Counted from the stretch's first letter, positions 24,207 through 36,413 are shown. The stretch: 37,935 nucleotides of DNA from an uncultured Prochlorococcus sp. (GCA_902616595.1 CACMTJ010000014.1:1-37935); one strand, 5' to 3'. Translations and numbers: made by a program. The notes: generated from the sequence alone by a model not told the origin.

Positions 24207-27200
24207 ATGTTTACGCAGGTCCGCTCAGCAAACCGCAGAGTATCTCCTGTTGAGGATAACAAACACAAAGTTGTAATAAAAGCAGTTTATGTTGTCCTTG
24301 AGCCACAATACCAAAATTCCTTAACGGAAGCTGCAAAATCAATAAATAAAATGAATGGGCCAATAGGCATAGACCTTAGCGGCTATCTTATCGAAGAACT
24401 TAGGAATGATAGTAATTTTGAAGATTTTAAAGAAGATATAGCTAATGCAGATATATTCGTAGCTTCTCTAATTTTCATTGAAGACCTTGCTCAAAAAGTG
24501 GTTGATGCAGTATCTCCATTCAAAGACAAACTAAAAGCATCAATAGTTTTCCCCTCCATGCCAGAGGTAATGAGATTAAATAAGTTAGGTTCATTTAGCA
24601 TGGCTCAACTTGGTCAATCTAAAAGTATTATTGGAGATTTAATAAAAAAGAAAAAAGAATCTGACGGAGCAAGTTTCCAAGATTCAATGTTGAAGTTATT
24701 AAATACACTACCTTCAATACTTAAATATCTACCAGTAGAAAAAGCTCAAGATGCTAGAACATTTATTCTGAGTTTTCAGTACTGGTTAGGTGGTACCACT
24801 GAGAACTTAAAAAACTTCTTATTAATGATTTCTGAAAAGTATGCTGTTTCAGAGATCATAAAAGATCAAATAGAAGAATTCAAAATTCAAGACCCAGAAA
24901 CATTCCCAGATTTAGGAATTTGGCATCCTCTTGCTCCTTGTATGTTTGAAAGTCTCAAAGAATATCAAAATTGGGAAAATAATAGGAAAGATATAAATCC
25001 TAAAGATGACAAAACTCCAACAATAGGTTTAGTGCTTCAAAGGAGTCATATCGTTACTGGAGATGATGCTCATTATGTTGCTGTTATTCAAGAATTGGAA
25101 TACAGAGGTGCGAGAGTATTACCTATCTTCTGTGGAGGTCTAGATTTTTCTAAACCAGTTAATGAATTTTATTATGATTCCATAAATAAGGATCAACCTA
25201 TAGTAGATGGAGTTGTATCTCTAACAGGATTTGCACTAGTAGGTGGCCCAGCAAGACAAGATCATCCTAAAGCTATTGAAGCCCTAAAAAGGTTAAACAG
25301 ACCCTATATGGTAGCACTTCCATTAGTCTTCCAGACCACACAAGAATGGGAAGATAGTGATCTAGGGTTACACCCAGTTCAGGTAGCACTTCAAATTGCA
25401 ATTCCAGAGCTTGATGGTGCTATTGAACCTATTATTCTCTCAGGCCGTGATGATGCTACAGGTAAGGCGCATACGCTCCAAGATCGAGTTGATGTAATAG
25501 CTGAAAGAGCCATAAAATGGTCAACTTTAAGAGTCAAACAAAGAAAGGATAAGAAATTAGCCATCACAGTATTTAGTTTTCCACCAGACAAAGGAAATGT
25601 TGGTACCGCAGCATACTTAAATGTTTTCGGTTCAATTTATAGAGTACTCCTTGAAATGAAATCGAAAGGGTATCAAATAGATGAACTTCCAAGTAATTCA
25701 AAAGAATTAATGGAAAAAGTAATTAATAATCCTGAAGCAATGGAAGGCTCTCCCGAGTTAAATATTGCTCATAAAATGTCAGTAAAAGAATATGAAGAGT
25801 TCACACCATATTCACAAAGACTTGAAGAGAATTGGGGTAAACCTCCTGGAAACCTAAATAGTGACGGACAAAATCTTCTTATTTATGGAAAACATTTTGG
25901 AAATGTTTTTATAGGTGTACAGCCTACATTCGGTTACGAAGGTGATCCGATGAGATTACTTTATTCAAGAAGTGCTAGTCCTCATCATGGTTTTGCTGCT
26001 TATTACACCTATGTAGAAAAAATCTGGGGAGCTGATGCTGTTCTTCATTTTGGAACTCACGGATCACTCGAATTTATGCCTGGTAAACAGATGGGCATGA
26101 GTGAAACATGCTATCCGGATTCTCTCATTGGATCATTACCTAATTTGTATTACTATGCTGCGAATAATCCTTCTGAAGCAACAATCGCAAAAAGAAGAGG
26201 TTACGCCTCAACCATCAGCTATTTAACTCCTCCAGCAGAAAATGCAGGTCTATACAAAGGACTTAAAGAACTAAGCGAACTTGTTGGTTCTTATCAACAA
26301 TTAAGAGAAAATAGTAGGGGTATTCAAATAGTTAATGCAATAATCGAGACTTCTAAACAATGTAATCTTGACAAAGATGTTGAGCTCCCTTCAAAAGATG
26401 TAGAAGAACTCTCAATTGATGAAAGAGATTTATTTGTTGGTAATATCTATAAACAGTTGATGGAAATTGAAAGTAGATTATTACCTTGCGGTCTTCATAC
26501 TATTGGAGAAGCTCCAACTGCAGAAGAAGCAGTAGCAACTCTTGTAAATATTGCATCATTAGAGAGAGAGCAAGAGGGATTAAGATCTCTTCCTGGATTG
26601 CTAGCAGAATCCATGGGGCTGAATATTGAACAAATTTATGATGGTAATAATAAAGGTGAACTAAAATTTGTAGAGCTAAATGAAAAAATCATAAAGACAG
26701 CAAGAGAGTCTATTTTTGCGATGGTCAACTCTTTAAAAATTGTTGATGGCAGAGTTTATTTAGAAAAATCACTTCTTTCCAAATTGTTTGACTTCCTTAA
26801 AGTATTTGGTTTGAATTTACCTACCCCTTGGCTAAGAGTCTGTAACTTAAATGGATTTAATGAAGTTAACCAGAAGGAATTAAATAAGTTATTTGATTAC
26901 TTACTTTTCTGTTTGGAACAGGTCTGTGCTGATAAAGAAATGGATAGCCTCATTAAAGCATTAGATGGAAATTATGTTTTACCTGGACCAGGTGGAGATC
27001 CCATAAGAAATCCAGGCGTTTTACCTAGTGGTAAAAATATCCATGCACTTGATCCACAATCAATCCCTACTACAGCAGCAGTAGCTGCTGCAAAGTCAGT
27101 TGTTGACAAATTAATTGAGAGGCAAAAGGAAGAGCAAGGGTCCTGGCCTGAAACAATTGCTTGTGTTTTATGGGGTACTGATAACATCAAAACTTATGGA

Positions 27201-28217
27201 GAATCACTTGCTCAAATCTTATGGTTTGTTGGTGTAAAACCAAAACCAGATTCTGTTGGAAGAATAAACAAATTAGAATTAATTCCTTTAGAAGAATTAG
27301 GTAGGCCAAGAATAGATGTAGTCGTTAACTGCTCAGGAGTTTTTAGAGATTTATTCATAAATCAGATGGCATTAATAGATCAGGCGGTGAAATTAGCGGC
27401 TGAGGCTGATGAACCATTGGAATCTAATTTTGTAAGGAAACATTCACTAGAACAAGCAGAAAAAGAAGGCACTTCTATCAGAGACGCTTCAGCGAGAGTA
27501 TTCTCTAATGCAAGTGGAAGCTATAGTTCCAATGTTAATTTAGCTGTAGAAAATTCAACATGGGAGGAAGAAAATGAATTACAAGAAATGTATTTATCTC
27601 GCAAAACATATGCTTTTAATGCTGATAATCCAGGCGAGATGAATCAAAAAAGAGAGGTATTTGAGTCAGTAATGAAAACAGCAGATGTTACATTTCAAAA
27701 CCTTGATTCCTCAGAGATTTCATTAACAGATGTTAGTCATTATTTTGATTCTGATCCAACAAAATTGATTAAGACACTTAGAGATGACGGAAAAGAACCA
27801 AGTAGCTACATAGCGGATACAACCACTTCTAATGCTCAAGTTAGAACACTTGGAGAAACTATCAGATTAGACTCAAGAACAAAACTTTTAAATCCTAAGT
27901 GGTATGAAGGTATGCTTAAATCTGGTTATGAAGGAGTTAGAGAACTTTCTAATAGACTTAATTATACTCTTGGTTGGAGTGCGACAAGTGGTCAAGTAGA
28001 TAATTTTGTATATGAAGAAACGAATGAAACATTTATAAATGATGAAGAGATGAGGAAAAGATTAATGGATCTTAATCCTAATAGTTTCAGAAGAATTGTT
28101 GGAACTTTGCTAGAAGTTAATGGTAGGGGATATTGGGAAACTTCAGATGAGAATATTGAACAGTTGAAAGAACTATATCAAGAGGTAGAGGATAAAATCG
28201 AAGGAGTTAAAGAATAA
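24207..28217 (+). CDS. chlH: Magnesium chelatase subunit H
   Basis: ChlH is the large porphyrin-binding subunit that inserts Mg2+ into protoporphyrin IX with the ChlI/ChlD AAA motor. At 1336 aa it is full length. The N-terminal DUF3479-type domain is followed by the CobN/Mg-chelatase domain. Landmarks are [18 protein letters not shown] near 340, the [14 protein letters not shown] and [20 protein letters not shown] blocks near 575-610, and [17 protein letters not shown] just after. The C-terminus keeps [20 protein letters not shown]. ChlI and ChlD are not in the window. Together with acsF it places two early chlorophyll steps here, in separate transcripts. Confidence 0.98.
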   Translation: MFTQVRSANRRVSPVEDNKHKVVIKAVYVVLEPQYQNSLTEAAKSINKMNGPIGIDLSGYLIEELRNDSNFEDFKEDIANADIFVASLIFIEDLAQKVVDAVSPFKDKLKASIVFPSMPEVMRLNKLGSFSMAQLGQSKSIIGDLIKKKKESDGASFQDSMLKLLNTLPSILKYLPVEKAQDARTFILSFQYWLGGTTENLKNFLLMISEKYAVSEIIKDQIEEFKIQDPETFPDLGIWHPLAPCMFESLKEYQNWENNRKDINPKDDKTPTIGLVLQRSHIVTGDDAHYVAVIQELEYRGARVLPIFCGGLDFSKPVNEFYYDSINKDQPIVDGVVSLTGFALVGGPARQDHPKAIEALKRLNRPYMVALPLVFQTTQEWEDSDLGLHPVQVALQIAIPELDGAIEPIILSGRDDATGKAHTLQDRVDVIAERAIKWSTLRVKQRKDKKLAITVFSFPPDKGNVGTAAYLNVFGSIYRVLLEMKSKGYQIDELPSNSKELMEKVINNPEAMEGSPELNIAHKMSVKEYEEFTPYSQRLEENWGKPPGNLNSDGQNLLIYGKHFGNVFIGVQPTFGYEGDPMRLLYSRSASPHHGFAAYYTYVEKIWGADAVLHFGTHGSLEFMPGKQMGMSETCYPDSLIGSLPNLYYYAANNPSEATIAKRRGYASTISYLTPPAENAGLYKGLKELSELVGSYQQLRENSRGIQIVNAIIETSKQCNLDKDVELPSKDVEELSIDERDLFVGNIYKQLMEIESRLLPCGLHTIGEAPTAEEAVATLVNIASLEREQEGLRSLPGLLAESMGLNIEQIYDGNNKGELKFVELNEKIIKTARESIFAMVNSLKIVDGRVYLEKSLLSKLFDFLKVFGLNLPTPWLRVCNLNGFNEVNQKELNKLFDYLLFCLEQVCADKEMDSLIKALDGNYVLPGPGGDPIRNPGVLPSGKNIHALDPQSIPTTAAVAAAKSVVDKLIERQKEEQGSWPETIACVLWGTDNIKTYGESLAQILWFVGVKPKPDSVGRINKLELIPLEELGRPRIDVVVNCSGVFRDLFINQMALIDQAVKLAAEADEPLESNFVRKHSLEQAEKEGTSIRDASARVFSNASGSYSSNVNLAVENSTWEEENELQEMYLSRKTYAFNADNPGEMNQKREVFESVMKTADVTFQNLDSSEISLTDVSHYFDSDPTKLIKTLRDDGKEPSSYIADTTTSNAQVRTLGETIRLDSRTKLLNPKWYEGMLKSGYEGVRELSNRLNYTLGWSATSGQVDNFVYEETNETFINDEEMRKRLMDLNPNSFRRIVGTLLEVNGRGYWETSDENIEQLKELYQEVEDKIEGVKE

Positions 28218-28225
28218 TAAATTTA

Positions 28226-29080
28226 TTATTTTCTGTAAATCATATCAGCTACTTTAAGGATTTGATAATTTAGTTTGACGTTGTGAACCCTCACAATGTC
28301 AATATTAAATTGAGAACAAAGACAACTTATTGCAAGTGTTCCTATATCTCTTTCTTTGGGATTTTTCTCATTCAAAATTTCTCCTATAAATCTCTTCCTA
28401 GATGCACCTATCAAAATTGGTAAATTCCATTTTTTAAATACTTCTAAGTTTCTCAAGATTTCCAAATTATGAATGATGTTCTTAGAAAAACCAATTCCAG
28501 GATCCACTATTATATTTCTTTCAGATATATTTTTTTCTAAAGCAGTTTTTATTAAATTATCAAGCGAGCACTTAACATCACTCAATACATTCTGGTAATT
28601 AGAGAGTTGATTCATATTTTGACTATTACCACGACTATGAGTTATGACGAATGGACAGTTGAATTTTGATACAACATCCAAAATTTTTATATCTCTTCTT
28701 CCTCCCGTGACATCATTTATCCAGTTAGCACCATTTAAAAGAGCTTCGTAAGCCACTTCAGAATTAAAAGTATCAATAGAAATTAAAACATCTGGAAATT
28801 TAGATTTTATTAATTTTAGATATGGGATCAATCTTTTTATTTCTTTACTAGATCCAACTTCTTCAGCCCCAGGTCTCGTACTTTGAGCACCAAGATCAAT
28901 AACATCAACACCATTACTCAAGAAATGGTCTACTTGATCTATAACTTTTTTTGAAGAGTTTAATTCCCCACCATCACTAAATGAATCAGGAGTTAAGTTA
29001 ATAACTCCCATAATTGAAGTTTTTTGGCCCCACCCTTTTGGCCATGGATTTTTCTTATTGATAATTTGCAATTCTCGCAA
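28226..29080 (-). CDS. folP: Dihydropteroate synthase
   Basis: FolP condenses p-aminobenzoate with the pterin pyrophosphate to give dihydropteroate for folate. Family blocks are [15 protein letters not shown] at 24-38, [20 protein letters not shown] near 117, DPGIGFSK and GASRKRFIG. Length 284 aa is normal. The frame opens with TTG at 29078-29080, inside the last 26 bases of tpiA; the first ATG is already within the conserved block, so a TTG or a nearby alternative must be used. The sulphonamide-binding region shows nothing unusual that I can identify by eye. Confidence 0.94.
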   Translation of the reverse strand: MRELQIINKKNPWPKGWGQKTSIMGVINLTPDSFSDGGELNSSKKVIDQVDHFLSNGVDVIDLGAQSTRPGAEEVGSSKEIKRLIPYLKLIKSKFPDVLISIDTFNSEVAYEALLNGANWINDVTGGRRDIKILDVVSKFNCPFVITHSRGNSQNMNQLSNYQNVLSDVKCSLDNLIKTALEKNISERNIIVDPGIGFSKNIIHNLEILRNLEVFKKWNLPILIGASRKRFIGEILNEKNPKERDIGTLAISCLCSQFNIDIVRVHNVKLNYQILKVADMIYRK

Positions 29081-29780
29081 AACTATTCGGATCTAATGAA
29101 GCCCCTCCAACTAACACCCCATCTATATCACTCATTGACATGATTTCGTCAATATTATTAGGTTTAACAGATCCACCATATTGAATAATTACATCATCAA
29201 AACCTATTAATTTCCGAATTAAAGAACATATCTTATTAGCGTCTTCTGCCTCACATGTTTTACCAGTGCCAATAGCCCATATTGGTTCATAGGCAACAAT
29301 TAAATTTGATGGATCTGTATTTTCTAATCCTTGTTCAACCTGTCTAGTAATAACTCTAACAGCTTCTCCTCTCTCTCTTTGTTCTAATGTTTCTCCTACA
29401 CAAACTATTGGAGTAAGTCCACTAGATTGAGCAAAAACTGCTCTTTTATTAATTTGTTCATCACTTTCACTAAAATATTTCCTTGGTTCACTATGTCCAA
29501 CGATTGCATATGAGACACCATGTTCAAGAAGCATTTTTGGAGATATTTCTGCAGTAAATGCCCCTTGATCTTCCCAATGAATATTTTGACTAGAAATATC
29601 TAAATAATCAAAATCAGAATGATCCGAAAAGGTTGAAATTGCTGTAAAAGGTGGAGCAATAACAACTTTACGATCGTCTTTTATGTTTTTTATTAAAGGA
29701 ATAAACTCTTCTAAATAGGATTTAGCTTCGGCACAAGTCATGTGCATTTTCCAATTACCAGCAATTACAGATTTTCTCAA
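29055..29780 (-). CDS. tpiA: Triosephosphate isomerase
   Basis: TpiA interconverts dihydroxyacetone phosphate and glyceraldehyde-3-phosphate in the Calvin cycle and glycolysis. The catalytic residues are N9 and K11 in GNWKMH, H96 in IVGHSEPR and E165 in [13 protein letters not shown]; the phosphate-binding YGGSV follows near 207. The start is TTG at 29778-29780 ([11 protein letters not shown]); the first internal Met comes after the catalytic lysine, so TTG is required. It overlaps folP by 26 bases, a fairly long overlap of two housekeeping genes. Confidence 0.96.
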   Translation of the reverse strand: MRKSVIAGNWKMHMTCAEAKSYLEEFIPLIKNIKDDRKVVIAPPFTAISTFSDHSDFDYLDISSQNIHWEDQGAFTAEISPKMLLEHGVSYAIVGHSEPRKYFSESDEQINKRAVFAQSSGLTPIVCVGETLEQRERGEAVRVITRQVEQGLENTDPSNLIVAYEPIWAIGTGKTCEAEDANKICSLIRKLIGFDDVIIQYGGSVKPNNIDEIMSMSDIDGVLVGGASLDPNSFARIANYQ

Positions 29781-29832
29781 AATACTATCTCCAAGAAAAA
29801 TATACTAATACAAAGTGAGTTGAATAAGCTAA

Positions 29833-30009
29833 CTATTCAAAAATTAATTCATTTTTTAGAAATATTATTTTATCTCCCTTATTTAACTTCCTTCCTCTCC
29901 TAGTCTCAATTAAACCATTAACCTTAACAGAACCGGATTTAATAAAAATTTTTGCTTCGCCACCAGAAGATGCCAAATTTTTCCATTTTAAGAATTGATC
30001 CAATTTCAT
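29833..30009 (-). CDS. Small S4-domain RNA-binding protein (58 aa)
   Basis: A 58-codon frame runs from ATG 30007-30009 to TAG at 29833-29835. The sequence is a compact S4 domain: MKLDQFLKWKNLASSGGEAK, then KSGSVKVNGLIETRRGRKL and GDKII. This matches the stand-alone YaaA/YbcJ-type S4 proteins, which are presumed to bind structured RNA such as rRNA. It is 57 bases from the divergent ABC exporter gene and 52 bases upstream of tpiA on the same strand. I found it by reading the intergenic region directly. Confidence 0.85.
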   Translation of the reverse strand: MKLDQFLKWKNLASSGGEAKIFIKSGSVKVNGLIETRRGRKLNKGDKIIFLKNELIFE

Positions 30010-30066
30010 TGTTTTTACACCAAAAGATATTGATAAAGTAAGATAAACAATTAAATATATAATATC

Positions 30067-31773
30067 TTGAGACTAATACCACCATTCAGACCATATTCAA
30101 ATAGGTTTATTAAGGGTTTTATATGCATGCTTATTTACGTAGCTTGTTGGCCTTTATTAGCTTATTTAGCTGGAAACTTAATCCCAGCGATTGGTTCAGG
30201 TGATCTCTCAAAAGTTTCAAGCATAATAATTAAGTCTTTATTTGTATTTTTAGTTCAAAAAATTGCTCAATTTGGACAGGATGTATTCATAGCAAAGCCA
30301 TCTTTAGAAATTAGCGAAGTGATGAGAGGAAATTTATTTAGCAGAATTCAAAAAATAAAGATGAATTCTGTTGAAAATATTTCAGCTGGGGACATCACTT
30401 ATAGACTTACAGAAGATGCAGACAGGGTAAGCGAAGTTATTTATAAAACAGCTCAAGATACTATTCCATGCACTTTACAGTTGCTAGCGGTAATAATCTA
30501 TATGTTTTATTTAGACTGGTCACTAACAGTATCAACATTCGTTTTAGCACCATTGATTATTCTCTTAGTTAACAGTTTTGGAAAAAGAGTTTTAATAGCA
30601 TCCGAAAAAAGTCAAGAATCAACAAGTAATTTGGCAGGTTTAATAGGTGAATCTATAAATGGAATGTCTACGATAAGAGCTTTTGCTGCAGAAAATTGGA
30701 TCGAGAAAAGATTTTATAAAAGATTAAATACAAATAAAAAAGCAAAATATAAAACATTAAAACTACTAGCATTTCAACATCCAGTTGTAGGATTTGTTGA
30801 AGCATTTGGAATATTGGCAATATTAGGTTTAGGAGCCGCAAGAATAAATCTAGGCCTTCTAACAAGCGAAGAATTTAGTAGTTTTTTTGCAGCAATATTA
30901 ATGCTTATTGATCCAATAAGCCATGTAAGCACAAACTTTAATGACTACAAACAGGCAGAAGCCTCAATAAAAAGGTTGAAAAACATAAATCAAGAACCTC
31001 TCGAAGATGATGAAGATAATTTAAGGAGGATATCTAATTTTGAAAGCAAAATAAGTTTCAAGAAAGTAAATTTCGCTTACAAAAAAGATAATCAAGTACT
31101 TAAAAATATCAATTTAGAAATTAAAAGAGGGGAAGTCACAGCATTTGTTGGAGCTTCTGGAGCTGGTAAAAGTACAATGTTGGCTTTGATATTAAAGTTT
31201 ATATCTCCAAATAATGGAGACATTTTTATAGATGATAAAAATCTCAAAATATTAAATACAAAAGATATAAGAAAAAACATTGCATTAGTACAACAACAGC
31301 CTTTTTTGTTTTCAGGAACAATTATTGATGTAATAAGAATGGGCAGAAATTTCACCAAAGAAGAAGTTATAGAATCAGCAAGAAAAGCAAACGCTCACAA
31401 CTTCATTCAAAAGCTTCCTGAGAAATATGAAACTGAGATAACTGAAAGAGGATCAAATTTCTCAGGTGGTCAGATCCAAAGGATAGCAATTGCAAGAGCA
31501 ATACTTGGGAACCCATCAATTCTTCTTTTAGATGAGGCCACAAGTGCGTTAGATGCAGAATCAGAGTTTGAAGTACAAAAAGGACTTAACAGAGCTATGA
31601 AAGATAGAACAGTTATAGTAATTGCTCATAGATTAGCCACTACTCAAGAGGCCAATAAAATAGTAGTTTTCGATAAAGGTGAAATTATTGAAGTTGGGAA
31701 ACACATTGATTTAATAAATAAACCTGGAATTTATAAAGAATTATGTGAAAAACAATTTATTAAAAAACTATAG
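30067..31773 (+). CDS. ABC exporter, fused membrane and ATPase domains
   Basis: A half-transporter of the type that works as a homodimer. About six spans lie in the first 320 residues. The ATPase domain follows with Walker A GASGAGKST (about 362-370), the Q-loop QQPFLFSGTI, signature FSGGQIQRIAIARAI, Walker B ILLLDEATSALD and the H-loop IAHRLATTQ. All catalytic residues are intact. It belongs to the MsbA/MdlB-like class; the cargo cannot be deduced, but lipids, peptides or drugs are the usual substrates. The frame opens with TTG at 30067-30069; the next ATG is within the first span and would truncate it. Confidence 0.92.
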   Translation: MRLIPPFRPYSNRFIKGFICMLIYVACWPLLAYLAGNLIPAIGSGDLSKVSSIIIKSLFVFLVQKIAQFGQDVFIAKPSLEISEVMRGNLFSRIQKIKMNSVENISAGDITYRLTEDADRVSEVIYKTAQDTIPCTLQLLAVIIYMFYLDWSLTVSTFVLAPLIILLVNSFGKRVLIASEKSQESTSNLAGLIGESINGMSTIRAFAAENWIEKRFYKRLNTNKKAKYKTLKLLAFQHPVVGFVEAFGILAILGLGAARINLGLLTSEEFSSFFAAILMLIDPISHVSTNFNDYKQAEASIKRLKNINQEPLEDDEDNLRRISNFESKISFKKVNFAYKKDNQVLKNINLEIKRGEVTAFVGASGAGKSTMLALILKFISPNNGDIFIDDKNLKILNTKDIRKNIALVQQQPFLFSGTIIDVIRMGRNFTKEEVIESARKANAHNFIQKLPEKYETEITERGSNFSGGQIQRIAIARAILGNPSILLLDEATSALDAESEFEVQKGLNRAMKDRTVIVIAHRLATTQEANKIVVFDKGEIIEVGKHIDLINKPGIYKELCEKQFIKKL

Positions 31774-31804
31774 TTCTATTTTATTTATTAAAAAAAGTAA
31801 ATCC

Positions 31805-32023
31805 ATGAATGAAAACAAGAATGATTCTGCAAATCCAGTTTTAACCTTTGAAGGCAAAAAATATTTAATAAATGAACTTTCCAATGAAATAAAAGAATCT
31901 ATAAAACTACTACAAATAGCTGAGACACAACTTAAGATGCATCAAGATACTCTCAAATTACTTTCAATTAGTCGAAACTCTTTAGTTAATCAATTAAGAG
32001 AAAAACTAAAAAACCTTGAATAA
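31805..32023 (+). CDS. Small coiled-coil protein, DUF6447-like (72 aa)
   Basis: I start at ATG 31805 (MNENKNDSANPVLTFEGKKYL) rather than the longer in-frame ATG at 31745, which overlaps the ABC gene. The first 30 residues contain a short LTFEGKKYLINELS motif, and the rest is one long amphipathic helix (about 30-70, heptad-like leucines, SIKLLQIAETQLKMHQDTL). The F-x-G-K-x-Y-x-x-x-x-LS followed by a helical hairpin resembles DUF6447 proteins seen in marine bacteria and cyanophages, a memory-based match. The gene lies 31 bases after the ABC exporter and stops 4 bases from the convergent carB. Confidence 0.65.
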   Translation: MNENKNDSANPVLTFEGKKYLINELSNEIKESIKLLQIAETQLKMHQDTLKLLSISRNSLVNQLREKLKNLE

Positions 32024-32027
32024 AATT

Positions 32028-35000
32028 TTAATAATTATGGATTTCTTGTAATGAGTAAGTATTAATTTTATTGCATTGCAAAGCTTTGATTGCCTTAATG
32101 GCTGCCTTTGCTCCAGGAATAGTTGTAAAAGTTGGAATATTATATTCTAAAGCGGCACGTCTTAAATATGCATCATCATGAAGAGCCTGTGAGCCAATTG
32201 GAGTATTAATTATTAGTTGAACCAGTCCCGAACGAATTAGGTCCTCAATATTTGGTCTTCCTTCATGAACTTTTAAGACTTCCTCAACCTGAATTCCTAA
32301 ATTCACCAAATATGCAGCTGTACCTTTTGTTGCGATTAATTTAAATCCTAAAATCAAAAGTTCTCTAGCAATTTCCTCAAGATTTTTTTTATCTAAATCA
32401 TTTGTAGATAAAAAAGCAACTCCTTCTGATGGAACACCATTACCTGCTGCCAACTCCGACTTGGCATAAGCAATTCCAAAATCTTTAGCTAAACCCATTA
32501 CTTCTCCAGTAGATCTCATTTCAGGGCCAAGTAATGTATCAGAACCAGGAAATCTTTTAAAAGGCAAAACGGCCTCTTTTACTGCCTGAAATTTTGGAGA
32601 AAATTCTTCTGTGAAATTAAGATCTTCCAATGTAAAACCCTGCATTAACTGAGTAGCTAATTTTGCAACTGGTTTACCTATGGCTTTTGAAACAAATGGC
32701 ACTGTCCTAGATGCTCTTGGATTTGCTTCGAGAATAAATAATTTATTTTCTTTATTATTTGTATTTAATACTGCAAATTGCAAATTAATTAAACCAACAA
32801 CATTTAATCTTTGTGCAATTAATTTAGTCCAGTTCCTTACATTTTTTATTGTGGATGTTGAAAGAGAAATTGATGGCAAGCAACAAGCCGAATCTCCTGA
32901 ATGAATTCCTGCAGGTTCCACATGTTCCATTAGGCCAGCAATTACAACCGAACCCTCTGAATCGCATAAAGCATCAACATCTATCTCAATTGCATTATTC
33001 AAATATTGATCAAGAAGGATTGGATGATCAGGTGATACTTTAACTGCTTCAGAAATGTATCTCGATAATTCATTCTCATCTTTAACAATTTCCATTGCCC
33101 TTCCACCTAAAACATAAGAAGGTCTTACAACCAAGGGGAATCCTATATTTTTTGCAACTATTTCTGCTTCATTTTGATTACGTGCAATACCGTTTAAAGG
33201 TTGTCTAATACTTAATTCATCAAGAATTTTTGTAAATTCCTCTCTATCTTCTGCTAAATCGATAGATATTGGAGAAGTCCCAAGAATTTTTGAACCAGTT
33301 CTCATACCATCATTAGATTTAAGCCATTCAAATAAAGGTAATGATAATTTCAGTGGGGTTTGACCTCCAAATTGAACAATCAAACCATAAGGATTTTCAG
33401 CTTCTATTATGTTAAGCACATCCTCCAAAGTTACAGGCTCAAAATATAAAATATCGCTAGTATCATAATCTGTTGATACAGTTTCAGGATTACTATTAAC
33501 CATTATTGTTTTATAACCATTTGCAGCGGCTTGATATGATGCATGACAACAACAGTAATCAAATTCTATGCCCTGACCAATTCTGTTTGGACCTCCTCCT
33601 AAAATCATAATTTTTTTTGATTTACTATTTTCTGAAATCTCGCTATCAAAAATTTGAAAATTAAATTTAATAAAAGATTCCTCGTAAGTTGAATAATGAT
33701 AAGGAGTAGCGGATGAGAATTCTGCTGAACAAGTATCAACAGTTTTGTAAATTGGAATTATATTAAGTTTTTTTCTATATCTTCTTACTTCAAAAAACTC
33801 AGAATTAGTTAACTTTGCTATCTGTTGATCTGAAAAGCCTAATTGTTTAGCATGTAACATCAAATCCCTATCTAAAGTATAAAGTTCCTTATCTTTCAAA
33901 AAATCATTTTCAAAATTAAAGATATTTCGCAACTTTTCGATAAACCATAAATCTATATTTGTAATTTCTTGAATATAATTATTAGTTTTCCCAAACTGCA
34001 TAGCTTTTTTAATTAGGATAATTCTGTCAGATGTAGGGTTTCTTAAACTATTTTTAATGTGACTCTCGTCTTTAAATTCACCAATTGAATCACATTCCCA
34101 GCCAAAAACACCTACTTCTAATGACCTTAATGCTTTCTGAAATGATTCTTCAAAAGAACGACCTATTGCCATAGATTCTCCTACGGATTTCATGGCAGTA
34201 CTTAAAGTATTAGATGAGCCTTTAAACTTTTCAAAAGCAAATCTTGGGATCTTAGTAACTACATAATCAATTGACGGCTCAAAACATGCAGGTGTTTTTT
34301 TTGTAATGTCATTAATAATTTCATCAAGTGTATAGCCAACAGATAATAAAGCTGCAATCTTAGCTATTGGGAATCCAGTCGCTTTACTTGCCAAAGCAGA
34401 GGACCTACTTACACGAGGATTCATTTCTATAACAATTACTTCTCCATTAGATGGATTTATTGCAAATTGAATATTACTCCCTCCCGTTTCAACTCCCACC
34501 TCTCTAATAATCTTCAATGACAAATCGCGCAACCTCTGATACTCCTTATCTGTCAAGGTCTGTGCAGGAGCTACAGTAATCGAATCTCCAGTGTGGACAC
34601 CCATTGGGTCTAAATTTTCAATACTGCAGACTATTACCACATTGTCAGCAGTATCTCTCATTACCTCTAGTTCAAACTCCTTCCATCCAATTAGTGATTT
34701 TTCAATTAATATTTGATTACTTGGACTTTCCTCTAAACCTGATTTACACAACTCGACAAATTCTTCAAGGTTAAAAGCAATTCCACCCCCTACACCACCT
34801 AATGTAAATGCAGGTCTTATTATAAGAGGATAGGAACTAATTTTTTTTGATACCTCTAGAGCTTCATCTAGGTTAGATGCAATACCAGATGGACATACAT
34901 TTACATTTATTTTCTCCATCGATTCTTTAAATAATTTCCTATCTTCAGCTTTATTAATAGCTCTTAAATCAGCTCCAATTAATTCAACATTATTTTGTTT

Positions 35001-35324
35001 TAAAAAATCTGACTCTGATAATTTAACCGCAAGATTCAAAGCGGTTTGACCTCCCATAGTGGGAAGAATCGCATCAGGTTTTTCTCTTAGAATAATCTGA
35101 GAAACTATTTCAGGAGTCAATGGTTCAATATATGTTGTATTTGCAATATCAGGATCAGTCATTATTGATGCTGGATTTGAATTTATCAAGACAATTTCAT
35201 AACCAGCTTTTCTTAATGTTTTGCAAGCTTGAGTACCAGAGTAATCAAATTCGCATGCTTGCCCTATAACAATCGGTCCCGAACCTAGAATAAGAATTTT
35301 TTTAAGATCACCTCTTTGAGGCAT
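32028..35324 (-). CDS. carB: Carbamoyl-phosphate synthase large subunit
   Basis: CarB makes carbamoyl phosphate from bicarbonate, ammonia and two ATP for pyrimidines and arginine. At 1098 aa it holds the two tandem ATP-grasp halves. The first opens [22 protein letters not shown] and carries [13 protein letters not shown] and [18 protein letters not shown]. The second opens [20 protein letters not shown] and carries [11 protein letters not shown] and [18 protein letters not shown]. The C-terminal methylglyoxal-synthase-like allosteric domain (ATKGTAAYL) follows. No key residue looks altered. It is monocistronic and divergent from the DUF3318 gene across 107 bases. Confidence 0.97.
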   Translation of the reverse strand: MPQRGDLKKILILGSGPIVIGQACEFDYSGTQACKTLRKAGYEIVLINSNPASIMTDPDIANTTYIEPLTPEIVSQIILREKPDAILPTMGGQTALNLAVKLSESDFLKQNNVELIGADLRAINKAEDRKLFKESMEKINVNVCPSGIASNLDEALEVSKKISSYPLIIRPAFTLGGVGGGIAFNLEEFVELCKSGLEESPSNQILIEKSLIGWKEFELEVMRDTADNVVIVCSIENLDPMGVHTGDSITVAPAQTLTDKEYQRLRDLSLKIIREVGVETGGSNIQFAINPSNGEVIVIEMNPRVSRSSALASKATGFPIAKIAALLSVGYTLDEIINDITKKTPACFEPSIDYVVTKIPRFAFEKFKGSSNTLSTAMKSVGESMAIGRSFEESFQKALRSLEVGVFGWECDSIGEFKDESHIKNSLRNPTSDRIILIKKAMQFGKTNNYIQEITNIDLWFIEKLRNIFNFENDFLKDKELYTLDRDLMLHAKQLGFSDQQIAKLTNSEFFEVRRYRKKLNIIPIYKTVDTCSAEFSSATPYHYSTYEESFIKFNFQIFDSEISENSKSKKIMILGGGPNRIGQGIEFDYCCCHASYQAAANGYKTIMVNSNPETVSTDYDTSDILYFEPVTLEDVLNIIEAENPYGLIVQFGGQTPLKLSLPLFEWLKSNDGMRTGSKILGTSPISIDLAEDREEFTKILDELSIRQPLNGIARNQNEAEIVAKNIGFPLVVRPSYVLGGRAMEIVKDENELSRYISEAVKVSPDHPILLDQYLNNAIEIDVDALCDSEGSVVIAGLMEHVEPAGIHSGDSACCLPSISLSTSTIKNVRNWTKLIAQRLNVVGLINLQFAVLNTNNKENKLFILEANPRASRTVPFVSKAIGKPVAKLATQLMQGFTLEDLNFTEEFSPKFQAVKEAVLPFKRFPGSDTLLGPEMRSTGEVMGLAKDFGIAYAKSELAAGNGVPSEGVAFLSTNDLDKKNLEEIARELLILGFKLIATKGTAAYLVNLGIQVEEVLKVHEGRPNIEDLIRSGLVQLIINTPIGSQALHDDAYLRRAALEYNIPTFTTIPGAKAAIKAIKALQCNKINTYSLQEIHNY

Positions 35325-35431
35325 AATTTAAACGTTAATTTATCTCATGCTACTTATAAATCATCAGATGTTAATCAAGTTACTTGAAAAGCAACATTTG
35401 TTTCTATAGTATTGAAAGAAATTAATTTTTT

Positions 35432-36070
35432 ATGAGCGAACTTCAGCGACTTAAAAGTTTGTTGCCTCCAGAGAATGAAAGTTGGGTATTTGTTGAAGCT
35501 GCTGCGGCTATAGATCCACCTTTAATAACACTTGAAGAAATCGGTCGTGACGAAGTAGAAATTCAAATAGATTTAGATGAATGGGATAATTTTGCTATTG
35601 ACCATAGAAATTTATTATTTTGGCATGAGGTTGGAAAAATTCAAAATGATACAATTCCTAGGGACGGATGGGAAATGGCAGCTCTTGCTATAGGACTTGG
35701 AGGAGCGATAGGAGAGTTATGGGTACAAGATGGGTTACTTTTATTACTTGCTCTTGGTTTATCAAGTTTCGCAGGATATAGATTATATTTAAAAAATAAT
35801 TCTGAAAAAAAACTTCAAGATGCTATTTATGCAGATGAAAGGGCTATAGATCTCGCTTGTAGATTTGGATACAGCATTCCAAATGCTTATAAAAGTCTTG
35901 GAGGAGCATTAAAAGAGTTGATAGATAAGACAAGGAAAAAGAAAAAAAGAAGTTTCTTTGAAGATAGATTAGATGCCTTAAGAAAAAGTGCAGAAAAAGC
36001 AAGATCAGAATTATCACAGCAAGAAGGTTCAGAAAAATCAGTTTCCAGCGAAAATGTTTATGGACAATAA
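35432..36070 (+). CDS. DUF3318 cyanobacterial protein with membrane hairpin
   Basis: The N-terminus has the recognisable MSELQRLKSLLPPENESWVF and EIQIDLDEWDNF. Then comes FWHEVGKIQNDTIPRDGWEMAALAIGLGG leading into two adjacent hydrophobic helices (about 87-118). After about residue 125 there is a long charged helical tail rich in Lys/Arg and Glu. The HEVxxI segment resembles an HExx(H) metalloprotease helix, but the second histidine is absent, so no protease activity should be inferred. DUF3318 is found across cyanobacteria with no assigned role. The stop overlaps the rsfS start by 17 bases, so the two are translationally coupled. Confidence 0.78.
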   Translation: MSELQRLKSLLPPENESWVFVEAAAAIDPPLITLEEIGRDEVEIQIDLDEWDNFAIDHRNLLFWHEVGKIQNDTIPRDGWEMAALAIGLGGAIGELWVQDGLLLLLALGLSSFAGYRLYLKNNSEKKLQDAIYADERAIDLACRFGYSIPNAYKSLGGALKELIDKTRKKKKRSFFEDRLDALRKSAEKARSELSQQEGSEKSVSSENVYGQ

Positions 36071-36404
36071 AAGTTTGGTTTTAATGGCAGCTAAAGCATG
36101 TGATGAAAAAAAGGCAAGAGATATAAAACTTATAAAAATTGACAAAGTATCATTTATAAGTGAATGGATTTTGATTGCAGAAGGATTATCTGATGTACAA
36201 GTTAGATCTATAACTAACTCTGTAGAGGGAGAGCTTAGAGAGAAGGCTAAAATTGAACCGATACGTAAAGAAGGGATTAACGAAGCTAAATGGGCTTTAC
36301 TAGATTATGGTGAATTGATTGTAAATATTTTTCAGCCAGAAATAAGAAAATATTATGACCTTGAATCATTCTGGAGTAATGGAGATAATCACATATTTCC
36401 TTAA
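36054..36404 (+). CDS. rsfS: Ribosome silencing factor RsfS (Iojap family)
   Basis: RsfS binds ribosomal protein uL14 and blocks joining of the 30S and 50S subunits when translation must be slowed. The diagnostic C-terminal block, W-A-L-L-D-Y-G-E-L-I-V-N-I-F, is followed by EIRKYYDLESFW. The N-terminal domain has AAKACDEKKARDIKLIKID. Two Met codons are candidate starts (36054 and 36060); the longer frame from 35988 lies entirely inside the upstream gene and is not used. The overlap with the DUF3318 stop indicates coupling. Length, about 116 aa, is typical. Confidence 0.93.
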   Translation: MFMDNKSLVLMAAKACDEKKARDIKLIKIDKVSFISEWILIAEGLSDVQVRSITNSVEGELREKAKIEPIRKEGINEAKWALLDYGELIVNIFQPEIRKYYDLESFWSNGDNHIFP

Positions 36405-36413
36405 TTGTATTTT

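Noticed and set aside
31745..31804. 20-codon N-terminal extension of the small coiled-coil gene
   Set aside because: It overlaps the ABC exporter end, reads as A/T-rich junk, and a good ATG lies at 31805.
35432..36070. HEVGK in the DUF3318 protein as a metalloprotease site
   Set aside because: The second histidine of HExxH is absent (K at that place), and the family is not known as a protease.
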